Source: Streptomyces albus subsp. albus (GTDB taxonomy: Bacteria > Actinomycetota > Actinomycetes > Streptomycetales > Streptomycetaceae). Taken from it: 56,923 nucleotides of DNA. Below the pieces are notes generated by a model that worked only from the letters and a program-made list of their open reading frames with translations, ran no database searches and was not told the origin of the DNA. Position 1 is the first letter of the stretch, and each line of letters begins with the position of its first letter. Below are positions 49,025 to 56,923 of the stretch, in pieces. Position numbers and translations under genes: made by a program. The stretch lies in NCBI RefSeq assembly GCF_000719865.1, contig NZ_JOID01000034.1:1-56923 (forward strand), read 5' to 3'.

Positions 49025-50515
49025 GTGGCCGCCATGCAGCTGACACGCACACACCGCATATTGATCGGGGTGGTGGTCGCCGGTGCCGTGCTGATCGCGG
49101 CGATCGGCTTCGCCGGTTCGTACGCGGCGGTCCGCGACCTCGCCGAGCAGAAGGGCTTCGGCGCCTTCTCCACCGTCTTCCCCATCGGAATCGACGCGGG
49201 GATCGTCGTCCTCCTCGCCCTGGACCTGCTGCTGACCTGGATCCGCATCCCGTTCCCGCTGCTGCGGCAGACCGCCTGGCTCCTCACCGCCGCCACCATC
49301 GCCTTCAACGGCGCCGCGGCCTGGCCCGACCCGCTCGGCGTCGGCATGCACGCCGTCATCCCCGTCCTCTTCGTCGTCTCCGTCGAGGCCGCCCGGCACG
49401 CCATCGGCCGCATCGCCGACATCACCGCCGACAAGCACATGGAGGGCGTACGCCTCTCCCGCTGGCTGCTGGCCTTCCCCTCCACCTTCCGGCTCTGGCG
49501 CCGGATGAAGCTGTGGGAGCTGCGCTCCTACGAGGAGGTCATCCGCCTCGAACAGGACCGCCTCGTCTACCAGGCCCGCCTGCGCGCCCGCTACGGCCGC
49601 GCCTGGCGCCGCAAGGCGCCCGTCGAGTCGATGATGCCGCTCCGGCTGGCCCGCTACGGGGTCCCGCTCGCCGAGACCGCGCCCGACGGGCTCGCCGCCG
49701 CCGGCATCGACCCGGCCGGGCCGGCCGGCCCCGCCGCGGTACGGCCCTCCCCGCGCCGGCCCGAACTCACCGCCGGGGAGCACCCGTCCGGGGCCGTTTC
49801 CGGGGCCGCCTCACCCGGCCCGTCCGCGAGCGGTCGAGCCGGGCAGGCTGCACAGTCCGGGCAGCCCGGGCAGGCGCCCGGCGGCGACCGCCCGGCGGAT
49901 CACGCCCCGGCCGGGGAATCCGTACGGGAGGCCGCACAGCCCGCCGGATACGGCCCCGCCGACCACACCGCCGCCGGCCCCGAGTACACCGGAGCAGGCG
50001 AATACACCGGGACCTCCGAGTACGCCGGAACCCCCGAGTACACCGGAACCCCCGAGTACACCGCCGCCCCCGGCGGCGCCCCGGCCGCGGAGTACGCTGC
50101 CGCCCCCGGCCCGGACCCCGCCCCCGCCTCCCCCGCCGAGCCGGTCTCGCCCCGCGTCACCGTGCCCGTCGCCCCCGGCCGTGAACGCCCGCTGGGCAGC
50201 CCCCAGCCCTACGTGCCGGCGCAGAGCGGGCCGTTCCGGGCCGAGCCCGACCTCGCCGCGGAGGAGGAGGCGGCCACCGCCCCCGGCCTGCCCGACGACA
50301 TGTCCCGCGAGGAGGCGTACTTCAGCGCGTTCCGCCGGTACGTCGCCGAGCGCGGCGACTTCCCCAACGCCCGCCAATTCGGCCTCTACCTGATGGACCT
50401 CTACGGCATTCGCGGCCGCACCGGCGGCCCGCTCAGCGAGAGCTCGCTCCGCGGCTACCTCCGCGAGTTCCGCCACCGCTACACGGCGGAGATGGACACC
50501 GAACACATCGCCTGA
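49025..50515 (+). CDS. DUF2637 membrane protein (SpdA-like)
   Basis: A 496-residue protein. Four hydrophobic helices lie in residues 1-130 (RILIGVVVAGAVLIAAIGFA, IDAGIVVLLALDLLLTW, QTAWLLTAATIAFNGAAAW, AVIPVLFVVSVEAARHAIG). This is the DUF2637 pattern seen in actinomycete chromosomal genes and plasmid spread proteins. A basic region (FRLWRRMKLWELRSYEE) follows, then a long Pro/Gly/Ala-rich part with EYTGTP repeats (about 319-350). A folded C-terminal domain (about 420-496, DDMSREEAYFSAFRRYVAER) resembles a winged helix. The GTG start has AAGGGGAG at 5 bases. Function unknown; a link to DNA or conjugation is possible. Confidence 0.82.
   Translation: MAAMQLTRTHRILIGVVVAGAVLIAAIGFAGSYAAVRDLAEQKGFGAFSTVFPIGIDAGIVVLLALDLLLTWIRIPFPLLRQTAWLLTAATIAFNGAAAWPDPLGVGMHAVIPVLFVVSVEAARHAIGRIADITADKHMEGVRLSRWLLAFPSTFRLWRRMKLWELRSYEEVIRLEQDRLVYQARLRARYGRAWRRKAPVESMMPLRLARYGVPLAETAPDGLAAAGIDPAGPAGPAAVRPSPRRPELTAGEHPSGAVSGAASPGPSASGRAGQAAQSGQPGQAPGGDRPADHAPAGESVREAAQPAGYGPADHTAAGPEYTGAGEYTGTSEYAGTPEYTGTPEYTAAPGGAPAAEYAAAPGPDPAPASPAEPVSPRVTVPVAPGRERPLGSPQPYVPAQSGPFRAEPDLAAEEEAATAPGLPDDMSREEAYFSAFRRYVAERGDFPNARQFGLYLMDLYGIRGRTGGPLSESSLRGYLREFRHRYTAEMDTEHIA
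49978..50062 (+). repeat. GAGTACACCGGAACCCCC coding repeat
   Basis: Five imperfect 18-bp copies in frame encode EYTGAG, EYTGTS, EYAGTP, EYTGTP and EYTAAP. Confidence 0.8.
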
Positions 50516-50740
50516 CGGCCCTGCCAGGTGCCGCCGGACGTCGTCAAACCCCCGACACCGCCCGGTCCCGCCACGCACCGCCCGGACCTACCCGGCCCCG
50601 CCGGGGGACCCGAGCCGGCTCCCCGCCAGCCCCGCACGCGCCGGAACGCCGGCGGCGCGGTGCCACGGCCCGAAGCCGTACCACCACGCCGCCGCCGTGC
50701 CGCGCGCTGCCGCCCGCCGTCCGGGGGTCCCGGTCCCGGC

Positions 50741-52522
50741 TCAGACCGCCAGCAGCCTCCGCACCCGGTCCGCGCCGACCGCCAGCAGCAGCGTCGGCAG
50801 CCGCGGCCCCGTGTCACGGCCGACCAGCAGCCGGTACAGCAGCGCGAAGAACGACCGCTGCGCCGCCTTCAGCTCCGGCGTCGGCTTCGCGTCCGCCGGG
50901 AAGCCCGCCTGGAGCTTCGGCACCCCGTACACCAGCGTCGTCAGCCCGTCGAGCGACCAGTGCTCGTCCAGCCCCTCCAGCAGCAGCCGCAGCGACTCGC
51001 GCTCCGTCTCCCCGAGCGAGCCCAGCAGCTCCGTGTCCGGCTCCTCCCGGACCCGGGTGCGCTGCTCGACCGGCACCTGCGTGCTGATCCAGTTCTCGGC
51101 GCGGTCCAGCCGGGGCCGGGCCTCGTCCAGGGAACCGATCGGGTTCTCCGGGTCCAGGTCGCGCAGGATCCGCAGGGTCTGCTCGGCGTGCCCGGTGGTG
51201 ATGTCCACCACCGAGGCGAGCGTCCGGTACGGCAGCGGGCGCGGCGTGCGCGGGAGTTCACCGGCGGCCGTGCGGGTGGCCCGGCGGTACGCGGCGGCGT
51301 CCGCCGGCTGCGCCGAGCCGTCGGCGATCTTCCGCTCCAGGGCGTCCCACTCGTCGTAGAGCCGCTGGATCTCCTGGTCGAACGCGATCTTGAAGGACTG
51401 GTTCGGCTTCCGCCGCGCGTACAGCCAGCGCAGCAGCGGCGCCTCCATGATCTGCAGGGCGTCCTCGGGCGTCGGCACACCGCCCTTCGAACTCGACATC
51501 TTGGCCATACCGCTGATGCCGACGAAGGCGTACATCGGCCCGATCGGCTGCTCGCCGCCGAAGACCTCCTTCACCAGCTGCCCGCCGACGACGTACGACG
51601 AGCCGGGCGAGGAGTGGTCCACCCCGGACGGCTCGAACACCACGCCCTCGTAGGCCCAGCGCATCGGCCAGTCGACCTTCCACACCAGCTTGCCGCGGTT
51701 GTGCTCGGAGAGCCGCACCGTCTCCGCGTGCCCGCAGCGGCAGACGTAGGCCAGGTCGGTCGTCTCGTCGTCGTATCCGGTGACGGTCGTGAAGTCCGTC
51801 CCGCAGACCGAGCAGTACGGCTTGTACGGGAAGTAGCCCGCGCCGGCACCCGAGCCGTCGTCCTCGCCCGCCGCGCCCGACCCCTCGGCGGCGGCCTCCG
51901 CCGCGGCGGCCTCGGCCTCGTCGAGCTTCTTGCCCTTCTGCTGCCGGGCCTGGGTCTCCTGCGCCTTGGCCTTGGCGGCCTTCTCCGTGCCCGCCTTCTC
52001 CCCGCCCGCCTTCTCCTTGGTGCGGTAGCGGTCGAGGACGGCGTCGATCCGCTCGCGCTCGCGCATCGCGAAGAGGATCTGGTCGCGGTACGCGCCAGAG
52101 GTGTACTGCAGCGTCTGGCTGATCGGGTGCACCTCGATGCCGAGCTGCTCCATCGCCGCCACCATCGGCGCCTTGAAGTGCTCGGCCCAGTTGGCGTATT
52201 CGCTGCCGGGCGGCGCGGGCACGCTCGTCAGCGGCTTGCCGATGTGCTCCGCCCAGGACGGGTCGATACCGGCCGGCACCTTGCGGAAGCGGTCGTAGTC
52301 GTCCCAGGACAGGATGTGGACGCAGTCGTATCCGCGCCGCTTGATCTCGTCGGCGACGAGGTGCGGCGTCATCACCTCGCGCAGATTGCCCAGGTGGATC
52401 GGGCCGGAGGGGCTCAGACCCGAGGCGCAGACGATCGGTTTGCCGGGGGCACGGCGCTCCGCCTCGGCGATGACCTCGTCCGCGAAACGGGAGACCCAGT
52501 CGGTCTCAGTGCTCTGAGCCAC
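50741..52522 (-). CDS. lysS: class I lysyl-tRNA synthetase
   Basis: A 593-residue synthetase of the archaeal-type class I LysRS. HIGH is seen as PIHLGNLR, and KMSKS as AKMSSSKGG. A zinc-binding Cys set (YCSVCGTDF and YVCRCGHAE) sits between. A Lys/Ala/Glu-rich insertion of about 60 residues (EKAGGEKAGTEKAAKAKAQE onward, near 168-228) is larger than expected. I prefer GTG 52522 because GAGGA is then 10 bases away; GTG 52531 is three codons earlier. Many actinomycetes also have a class II LysRS elsewhere. It is divergent from argS. Confidence 0.94.
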   Translation of the reverse strand: MAQSTETDWVSRFADEVIAEAERRAPGKPIVCASGLSPSGPIHLGNLREVMTPHLVADEIKRRGYDCVHILSWDDYDRFRKVPAGIDPSWAEHIGKPLTSVPAPPGSEYANWAEHFKAPMVAAMEQLGIEVHPISQTLQYTSGAYRDQILFAMRERERIDAVLDRYRTKEKAGGEKAGTEKAAKAKAQETQARQQKGKKLDEAEAAAAEAAAEGSGAAGEDDGSGAGAGYFPYKPYCSVCGTDFTTVTGYDDETTDLAYVCRCGHAETVRLSEHNRGKLVWKVDWPMRWAYEGVVFEPSGVDHSSPGSSYVVGGQLVKEVFGGEQPIGPMYAFVGISGMAKMSSSKGGVPTPEDALQIMEAPLLRWLYARRKPNQSFKIAFDQEIQRLYDEWDALERKIADGSAQPADAAAYRRATRTAAGELPRTPRPLPYRTLASVVDITTGHAEQTLRILRDLDPENPIGSLDEARPRLDRAENWISTQVPVEQRTRVREEPDTELLGSLGETERESLRLLLEGLDEHWSLDGLTTLVYGVPKLQAGFPADAKPTPELKAAQRSFFALLYRLLVGRDTGPRLPTLLLAVGADRVRRLLAV

Positions 52523-52565
52523 GATCGGCACGTCCTCTTCTTTCTCCGCTTATCCGTTGCCCGGA

Positions 52566-52589
52566 AGCCTGACGGTGAGCCTGACGGTG
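52566..52589. repeat. 12-bp direct repeat in the lysS/argS region
   Basis: Two perfect adjacent copies of AGCCTGACGGTG, 44-67 bases before the lysS start. Confidence 0.6.
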
Positions 52590-52804
52590 CCATTCTCCCA
52601 GACCCGTTAATGCCCCGGGCGCCACGGGAGCGCCGTGGGATACTGACGGCGAACACCGCCGGCCCGCTCGGCACCGCGGCCCGGCAGCGCCGGGCAGCAA
52701 CGGGCGGCACCGGACGGCGCAGACCGCCCAGCGGCCGGCACGGCCGCCCCGCACCGCACCACCGCGAACCCGCACCCCACCGCGAAAGAAGGCGCTAGCT
52801 CCTC

Positions 52805-54595
52805 ATGGCCCCGGTCCCTTCCCTTTCCGCAACCGTCCACCAGCGTCTCGCCGAGGCCCTCTCCGCCGCCCTGCCGGAGGCCGGGGCCGCCGACCCGCTG
52901 CTGCGACGGAGCGACCGGGCGGATTTCCAGGCCAACGGCATGCTGGCGCTGGCCAAGAAGCTCAAGGGCAACCCCCGCGAGCTGGCGGGCCAGGTGGTGG
53001 ACCGCATCCCCACCGCGGACGACGCCGACCCCGACCCGGTCATCCGGGCCATCGAGGTCTCCGGCCCCGGCTTCCTCAACATCACCGTCGCCGACTCGGC
53101 CATCACCTCCACGCTCGCCCTGCGCGCGGCGGACGACCGGCTCGGCGTGCCGTACGCGGAGCGCCCCGGCACCACGGTCATCGACTACTCGCAGCCCAAC
53201 GTCGCCAAGGAGATGCACGTCGGCCACCTCCGCTCCACGGTGATCGGTGACGCCGTCGTGCAGATCCTGGAGCACCGGGGTGAGACGGTGGTCCGGCGGC
53301 ACCACATCGGCGACTGGGGCACCCAGTTCGGCATGCTCATCCAGTACCTGATCGAGCATCCGCACGAGCTGGACCACGCCTCCGACGCCGCGGACGCGAC
53401 CGCCGAGGGCGAGGCGGCGATGTCCCGGCTCAACCGGCTCTACAAGGCGTCCCGCGCGCTGTTCGACTCCGACGAGGAGTTCAAGGACCGGGCCCGCCGC
53501 CGGGTGGTCGACCTCCAGGCGGGGGACGAGGAGACCCGTGCCCTCTGGCACAAGATCGTCGACGAGTCGAAGATCTACTTCCGCGGCGTCTACACCAAGC
53601 TCGACGTGGAGATCCGCGACGAGGACGTCGTCGGCGAGAGCGCCTACAACGACGATCTGCACGCGGTCTGCGAGGAACTGGAGTCCTCGGGGGTCGCCGT
53701 GCGCTCCGAGGGCGCGCTCTGCGTCTTCTTCGACGACGTGAAGGGCCCGGACGGCAAGCCGGTGCCGCTGATCGTCCAGAAGTCCAACGGCGGCTTCGGC
53801 TACGCCGCCACCGACCTCGCCGCCATCCGCGACCGCGTCGGCAGCCTCAAGGCCGACACCCTGCTGTACGTCGTGGACGCCCGCCAGGCGCTGCACTTCA
53901 AGATGGTGTTCGAGACGGCCCGCCGCGCCGGCTGGCTGCCGGAGGGCGCCGCACGGCAGCTCCCCTTCGGCACGGTCCTAGGCAAGGACGGCAAGCCGTT
54001 CAAGACCCGTGAGGGCGAGACCGTACGGCTGGTCGACCTGCTGGACGAGGCGGTGGACCGGGCCGCGGCCGTGGTCGCCGAGAAGGCCCCGGACCTGACG
54101 GCGGAGGAGGTCTCCGAGCGCGCCGCGCAGGTGGGCATCGGCGCCGTGAAGTACGCGGACCTCTCCACCTCGCTGACCCGCGACTACGTCTTCGACCTGG
54201 ACCGGATGGTGTCCCTGAACGGCGACACCAGCGTCTACCTCCAGTACGCCTACGCCCGGATCCAGTCCATCCTCCGCAAGGCCGGCGGCACGGCCGTACC
54301 CAAGGCCCGCCCCGAACTGCCGCTCTCCCCGGCCGAGCGGGCCCTGGGGCTGCACCTGGACGAGTTCGCCGAGACGCTGGCGTCGGTCGCCGAGACGTAC
54401 GAGCCGCACAAGCTGGCCGCGTACCTCTACCAGCTGGCCTCCGCGTTCACGACGTTCTACGACCAGTGCCCGGTGCTGAAGCCGGACAACGCCCCGGAGC
54501 TGGTGGAGAACCGCCTCTTCTTCTGCGAACTCACCGCCCGCACCCTGCGGCAGGGCATGGCGCTGCTCGGCATCCGCACCCCCGAGCGGCTCTGA
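52805..54595 (+). CDS. argS: arginyl-tRNA synthetase
   Basis: A 596-residue class I synthetase that charges tRNA-Arg. The N-terminal Add-1 domain is about 1-120. HIGH is [12 protein letters not shown] after SQPNVAKEM, and the loop [17 protein letters not shown] replaces KMSKS as in most ArgRS. The C-terminal DALR anticodon domain ends [16 protein letters not shown]. Start ATG at 52805. It is divergent from lysS across about 280 bases. Confidence 0.96.
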   Translation: MAPVPSLSATVHQRLAEALSAALPEAGAADPLLRRSDRADFQANGMLALAKKLKGNPRELAGQVVDRIPTADDADPDPVIRAIEVSGPGFLNITVADSAITSTLALRAADDRLGVPYAERPGTTVIDYSQPNVAKEMHVGHLRSTVIGDAVVQILEHRGETVVRRHHIGDWGTQFGMLIQYLIEHPHELDHASDAADATAEGEAAMSRLNRLYKASRALFDSDEEFKDRARRRVVDLQAGDEETRALWHKIVDESKIYFRGVYTKLDVEIRDEDVVGESAYNDDLHAVCEELESSGVAVRSEGALCVFFDDVKGPDGKPVPLIVQKSNGGFGYAATDLAAIRDRVGSLKADTLLYVVDARQALHFKMVFETARRAGWLPEGAARQLPFGTVLGKDGKPFKTREGETVRLVDLLDEAVDRAAAVVAEKAPDLTAEEVSERAAQVGIGAVKYADLSTSLTRDYVFDLDRMVSLNGDTSVYLQYAYARIQSILRKAGGTAVPKARPELPLSPAERALGLHLDEFAETLASVAETYEPHKLAAYLYQLASAFTTFYDQCPVLKPDNAPELVENRLFFCELTARTLRQGMALLGIRTPERL

Positions 54596-54633
54596 CGGAG
54601 GGCCGCCGGGCCGCCCGGCGGCAGGATTCCGAC

Positions 54634-54674
54634 GGGCCCCCACCCACCGGCGACGGACCGGCGGGCGGGGGCCC
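54634..54674 (+). terminator. argS terminator, long imperfect hairpin
   Basis: GGGCCCCC and GGGGGCCC are the outer arms. CCC/GGG and CCGG/CCGG continue the stem inside with two mismatches. It lies 39 bases after the argS stop. Confidence 0.6.
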
Positions 54675-55002
54675 ACGGCGTTTCCACCGTCCCGGAGCGG
54701 GAGGGCACCGCTCCATGCCGCTCCGGACACCCCTTGCCCGCTTGCGGCCCGCTTGCCGCCTGTTTGCCGTACGGGTCCGCGCGCGGAGGCCCGTCTCCGT
54801 AGCCGCCCCACCGTCACCGCCGCGGCGGCGCCCGCTCCCCGCCCGGGCGTCCGTACGCGGCCCGAAGCGGATCACGGCTCGAAGTGGATCACAGCGGTAC
54901 GCTCGCCCCGACAACCGATACCGCACCACCCCGCGCGCCTCCCGCCCCCGCCCCGCCCCCGCACCCCGCCAGCCCTCCGAACGAAACGAGTGAGCGAGCC
55001 CC
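54675..55002. other. region upstream of the class V aminotransferase with a 15-bp direct repeat
   Basis: About 330 bases without a gene. CGAAGCGGATCACGG (54863-54877) and CGAAGTGGATCACAG (54880-54894) form a direct repeat 17 bases apart, about 110-140 bases before the next start. Confidence 0.5.
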
Positions 55003-56142
55003 ATGCCCCACCCCCTCCTCGACCTCGCACCGCTCTCCGCCGAGCACTTCGCCGCCATCGAACGGCAGGTCGCCTCCGTGATGGGGACCGACGCCGACGT
55101 GATCGTCATGCAGGGGGAGGCGCTGCTGCCGCTGGAGGGCTGCATCCGCAGCGCGGCCCGCCCCGGCTCCACCGCGCTCAACGTCATCACCGGCCCGTAC
55201 GGCCAGACGTTCGGTGGCTGGCTGCGGGACAGCGGCGCCACGGTCGTCGACATCGAAGTCCCGTACGACACTTCCGTCTCCGCCGAGACGGTCCGGCGGG
55301 CGCTGCAGGAGCACCCGGAAACCGAACTCGTCTCCCTGGTGCACGCGGAGGCCGCGACCGGCAACACCAACGCCGTCGCGCCGATCGGCGCGGTGGTCCG
55401 CGAACACGGTGCGCTGCTGATGCTGGACGCGGTGGCCTCCGTCGCGGCCGAGCCGCTGCACACCGACGCATGGGGTGTCGATCTGTGCGTGATCGGCGCG
55501 CAGAAGGCCATGGGCGGCCCGGCGGGCGTCTCGGCCGTGTCGGTGAGCGAGCGGGCCTGGGGAAGAATTCACGCGAACCCGGGTGCGCCGCGCCGTTCGT
55601 ACCTCTCCCTCCTGGACTGGAAGGAGCGGTGGATCAACCCCGGCCGCATCGCCCTGCCGCACGCACCGGCGCAGTTGGAGATGCTCGCCCTGGAGGCGTG
55701 CGTCCGGCGCATCGAGGAGACGGGCGGGCTCGACGCGTCCATCGCCCGCCACCGCGCCACGGCCGCGGCCATGCGCGCCGGTGTCGAGGCCCTGACCGAC
55801 CAGGGCAGCGAGGGTCTGCGACCGTACGTGACCGATTCCCGGGATGCCGCCCCGGTCGCCACCACCCTGCGGGCCCCGGACTCCCTCGACGCCCGTGAAC
55901 TCGTGGCCGCCGCATTGGCCGTCGCCCCGTCCAGCTCGCCCGCCCCACCGCTGGCCGCGGGCGGCGGTGCCCTGGGCGGCGAGATGATCCGGGTCAACCA
56001 CTACGGCCCCGACGCCACTCCGGGCACCGTCGTCCGCGTCCTCTCCGCCCTGGCGGAGGCCCTGAACGCGGCGGGCGTCCGGGCCGACCTGGACGCCGCC
56101 TCGACGGCGGCGGAAGCGGTCTGGTCAGGACCGGAGGAGTAG
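55003..56142 (+). CDS. class V aminotransferase (alanine-glyoxylate/phosphonate-like)
   Basis: A 379-residue PLP enzyme of fold type I. The PLP Lys is in CVIGAQKAMGGPAGVSAV; the Asp that binds the pyridine nitrogen is in LLMLDAVASVAAEPL. NVITGPYGQTFGGWL resembles the phosphate-binding turn of the SgaA/PhnW group. The reaction is therefore probably an amino-acid:2-oxo-acid amino transfer, but substrates are not fixed by the motifs. The ATG at 55003 is preceded only by a weak GAGCGAG. Confidence 0.87.
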   Translation: MPHPLLDLAPLSAEHFAAIERQVASVMGTDADVIVMQGEALLPLEGCIRSAARPGSTALNVITGPYGQTFGGWLRDSGATVVDIEVPYDTSVSAETVRRALQEHPETELVSLVHAEAATGNTNAVAPIGAVVREHGALLMLDAVASVAAEPLHTDAWGVDLCVIGAQKAMGGPAGVSAVSVSERAWGRIHANPGAPRRSYLSLLDWKERWINPGRIALPHAPAQLEMLALEACVRRIEETGGLDASIARHRATAAAMRAGVEALTDQGSEGLRPYVTDSRDAAPVATTLRAPDSLDARELVAAALAVAPSSSPAPPLAAGGGALGGEMIRVNHYGPDATPGTVVRVLSALAEALNAAGVRADLDAASTAAEAVWSGPEE

Positions 56143-56923
56143 ACCCCCGCCTCGGCCGACCCCCGCGGCCATCCGGCCGGCCCCGGTCGTACGCGCCCTG
56201 CGTAAGTGGCCGGTGAGTGGTTTCTCCGTATCCGTTCGCGGGCCCGGCCCGCAGGGCTCGAACCGGTTTACCGGGATACGGCTCGGATGACGCTGACCGG
56301 GCGAATGTCACTGGGCCTGTCCCGGCGTGCGGCCCCCGTCAACGGTCCCGCACCGCGGCTCTGCGGTGGATGTGACTCCGGGCGCGGAAACCGGCCGTAG
56401 GAGAACCTGAACCGGTGTGGCCGCCTGCGTGAATGTGCTCGGTCTGTTCATGGCCGGGAAGTTGCCGGTGGAGCCTTCAAAACCGAAGTCAGCAGAGCTG
56501 ATTCCGCAGAGCTGATTCTGCAGAGCTGATCGCGGAGACGGCAGCAGAGAGTCCGCACGCCGTTGGCGGACTGCCGGGTGGGCGGCGCGGTGGTGGTGGC
56601 GGGTGCGTCGCGGTCCGGCGGGTGTCGCTGCGGCTGGGGTTACGGCATCCGTGCCGAGGGCGGGCCCGTGGTCGGTCGTCTATCCGGGGCCTTATGCCGC
56701 CGGGGTCGGTTCGAGGTGTGTGGCGCCGGGGCCCTGTGGATCGGATTAGGGCGAAGGGCTTTCCCGGTGGCCGGTCTGTCGCGGTCGGCGGGTCGGTCAC
56801 GGGTGAGCACTCAGTACCGGTGGGCGGTTTCGGGGCGCACGCGTCGGTGTTGTCCGGCCTTCGGGCCGTCGTGGCGGGCTACCGCCGGCAGCGGTGCCCA
56901 GAGGTGGCGCCAGGGGGTGTGCG
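56143..56923. other. terminal region without a convincing gene
   Basis: About 780 bases to the window edge. GC is lower and composition less codon-like than elsewhere. Short frames are Arg/Pro-rich artefacts. It may hold a promoter for a gene beyond the edge. Confidence 0.4.
56492..56533. repeat. 14-bp tandem repeat GCAGAGCTGATTCC
   Basis: Three copies (56492, 56506, 56520); the last one diverges at the end. Confidence 0.8.

Noticed and set aside
46101..49052. 983-codon minus-strand frame covering rtcB and both lipoproteins
   Set aside because: It is opposite or out of frame with three well-supported genes and consists of low-complexity Gly/Arg/Leu sequence.
56240..56275. tRNA T-loop-like GGTTCGAGCCC on the minus strand
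   Set aside because: The flanking bases do not form a T-stem, and no acceptor or anticodon stem can be drawn.

Overview
The window is very GC-rich actinomycete chromosome, most likely Streptomyces or a close relative. The reasons are strong G/C third-position bias, frequent GTG starts, many apparently leaderless genes, futalosine-pathway menaquinone genes, a system II cytochrome c biogenesis operon, a class I lysyl-tRNA synthetase, a DUF2637 protein and several TetR regulators. No rRNA, tRNA, CRISPR array, insertion sequence or prophage was seen.

Region 1 (1-11,300) is accessory. A putative methyltransferase converges on a compact minus-strand operon of six genes that overlap or nearly abut. 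In transcription order they are a BtrH-type cysteine acyltransferase, a divergent acyltransferase without the malonyl-binding arginine, a canonical malonyl-type acyltransferase, a one-module KS-KR-ACP polyketide synthase, a MATE exporter with a Pro/Val-rich tail, and a GT4 glycosyltransferase. I know of no described pathway with this composition. It is the best candidate here for an undescribed biosynthetic system.

Region 2 (11,300-18,850) is lipid metabolism: an acyl-CoA ligase, a thiolase divergent from a long-form FabG and a MaoC hydratase (the arrangement of mycobacterial fadA2/fabG4/htdX), and a TetR regulator. Nearly identical operators lie in the thiolase/fabG promoter region and in the regulator's own promoter.

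Region 3 (19,000-30,600) holds a Tat-exported phosphodiesterase, a DAACS symporter preceded by a cysteine-rich leader peptide, a DUF4229 protein, a GNAT enzyme, and the menaquinone genes mqnE, a UbiX-type flavin prenyltransferase, mqnP and a UbiD-type decarboxylase. An Lrp/AsnC regulator, a rhomboid protein and a small membrane protein lie among them.

Region 4 (30,700-38,300) is conserved: ccsB-resB-ccdA-resA for cytochrome c maturation, then a histidine phosphatase and hemL for haem precursor synthesis, then a conserved protein of unknown function. With region 3 it forms a respiratory-chain neighbourhood of quinone, haem and cytochrome c genes.

Region 5 (38,300-42,600) is a small accessory stretch: a probable phosphorothioate-dependent HNH restriction enzyme, a VapBC-type toxin-antitoxin pair, and a TetR regulator divergent from an FAD monooxygenase with two overlapping palindromic operators.

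Region 6 (42,900-56,923) holds a K+/H+-type antiporter with its regulatory subunit, an SDR, RtcB RNA ligase, two paralogous DUF3558-like lipoproteins, a DUF2637 protein, divergent class I lysS and argS, and a class V aminotransferase. The last 780 bases have no convincing gene.
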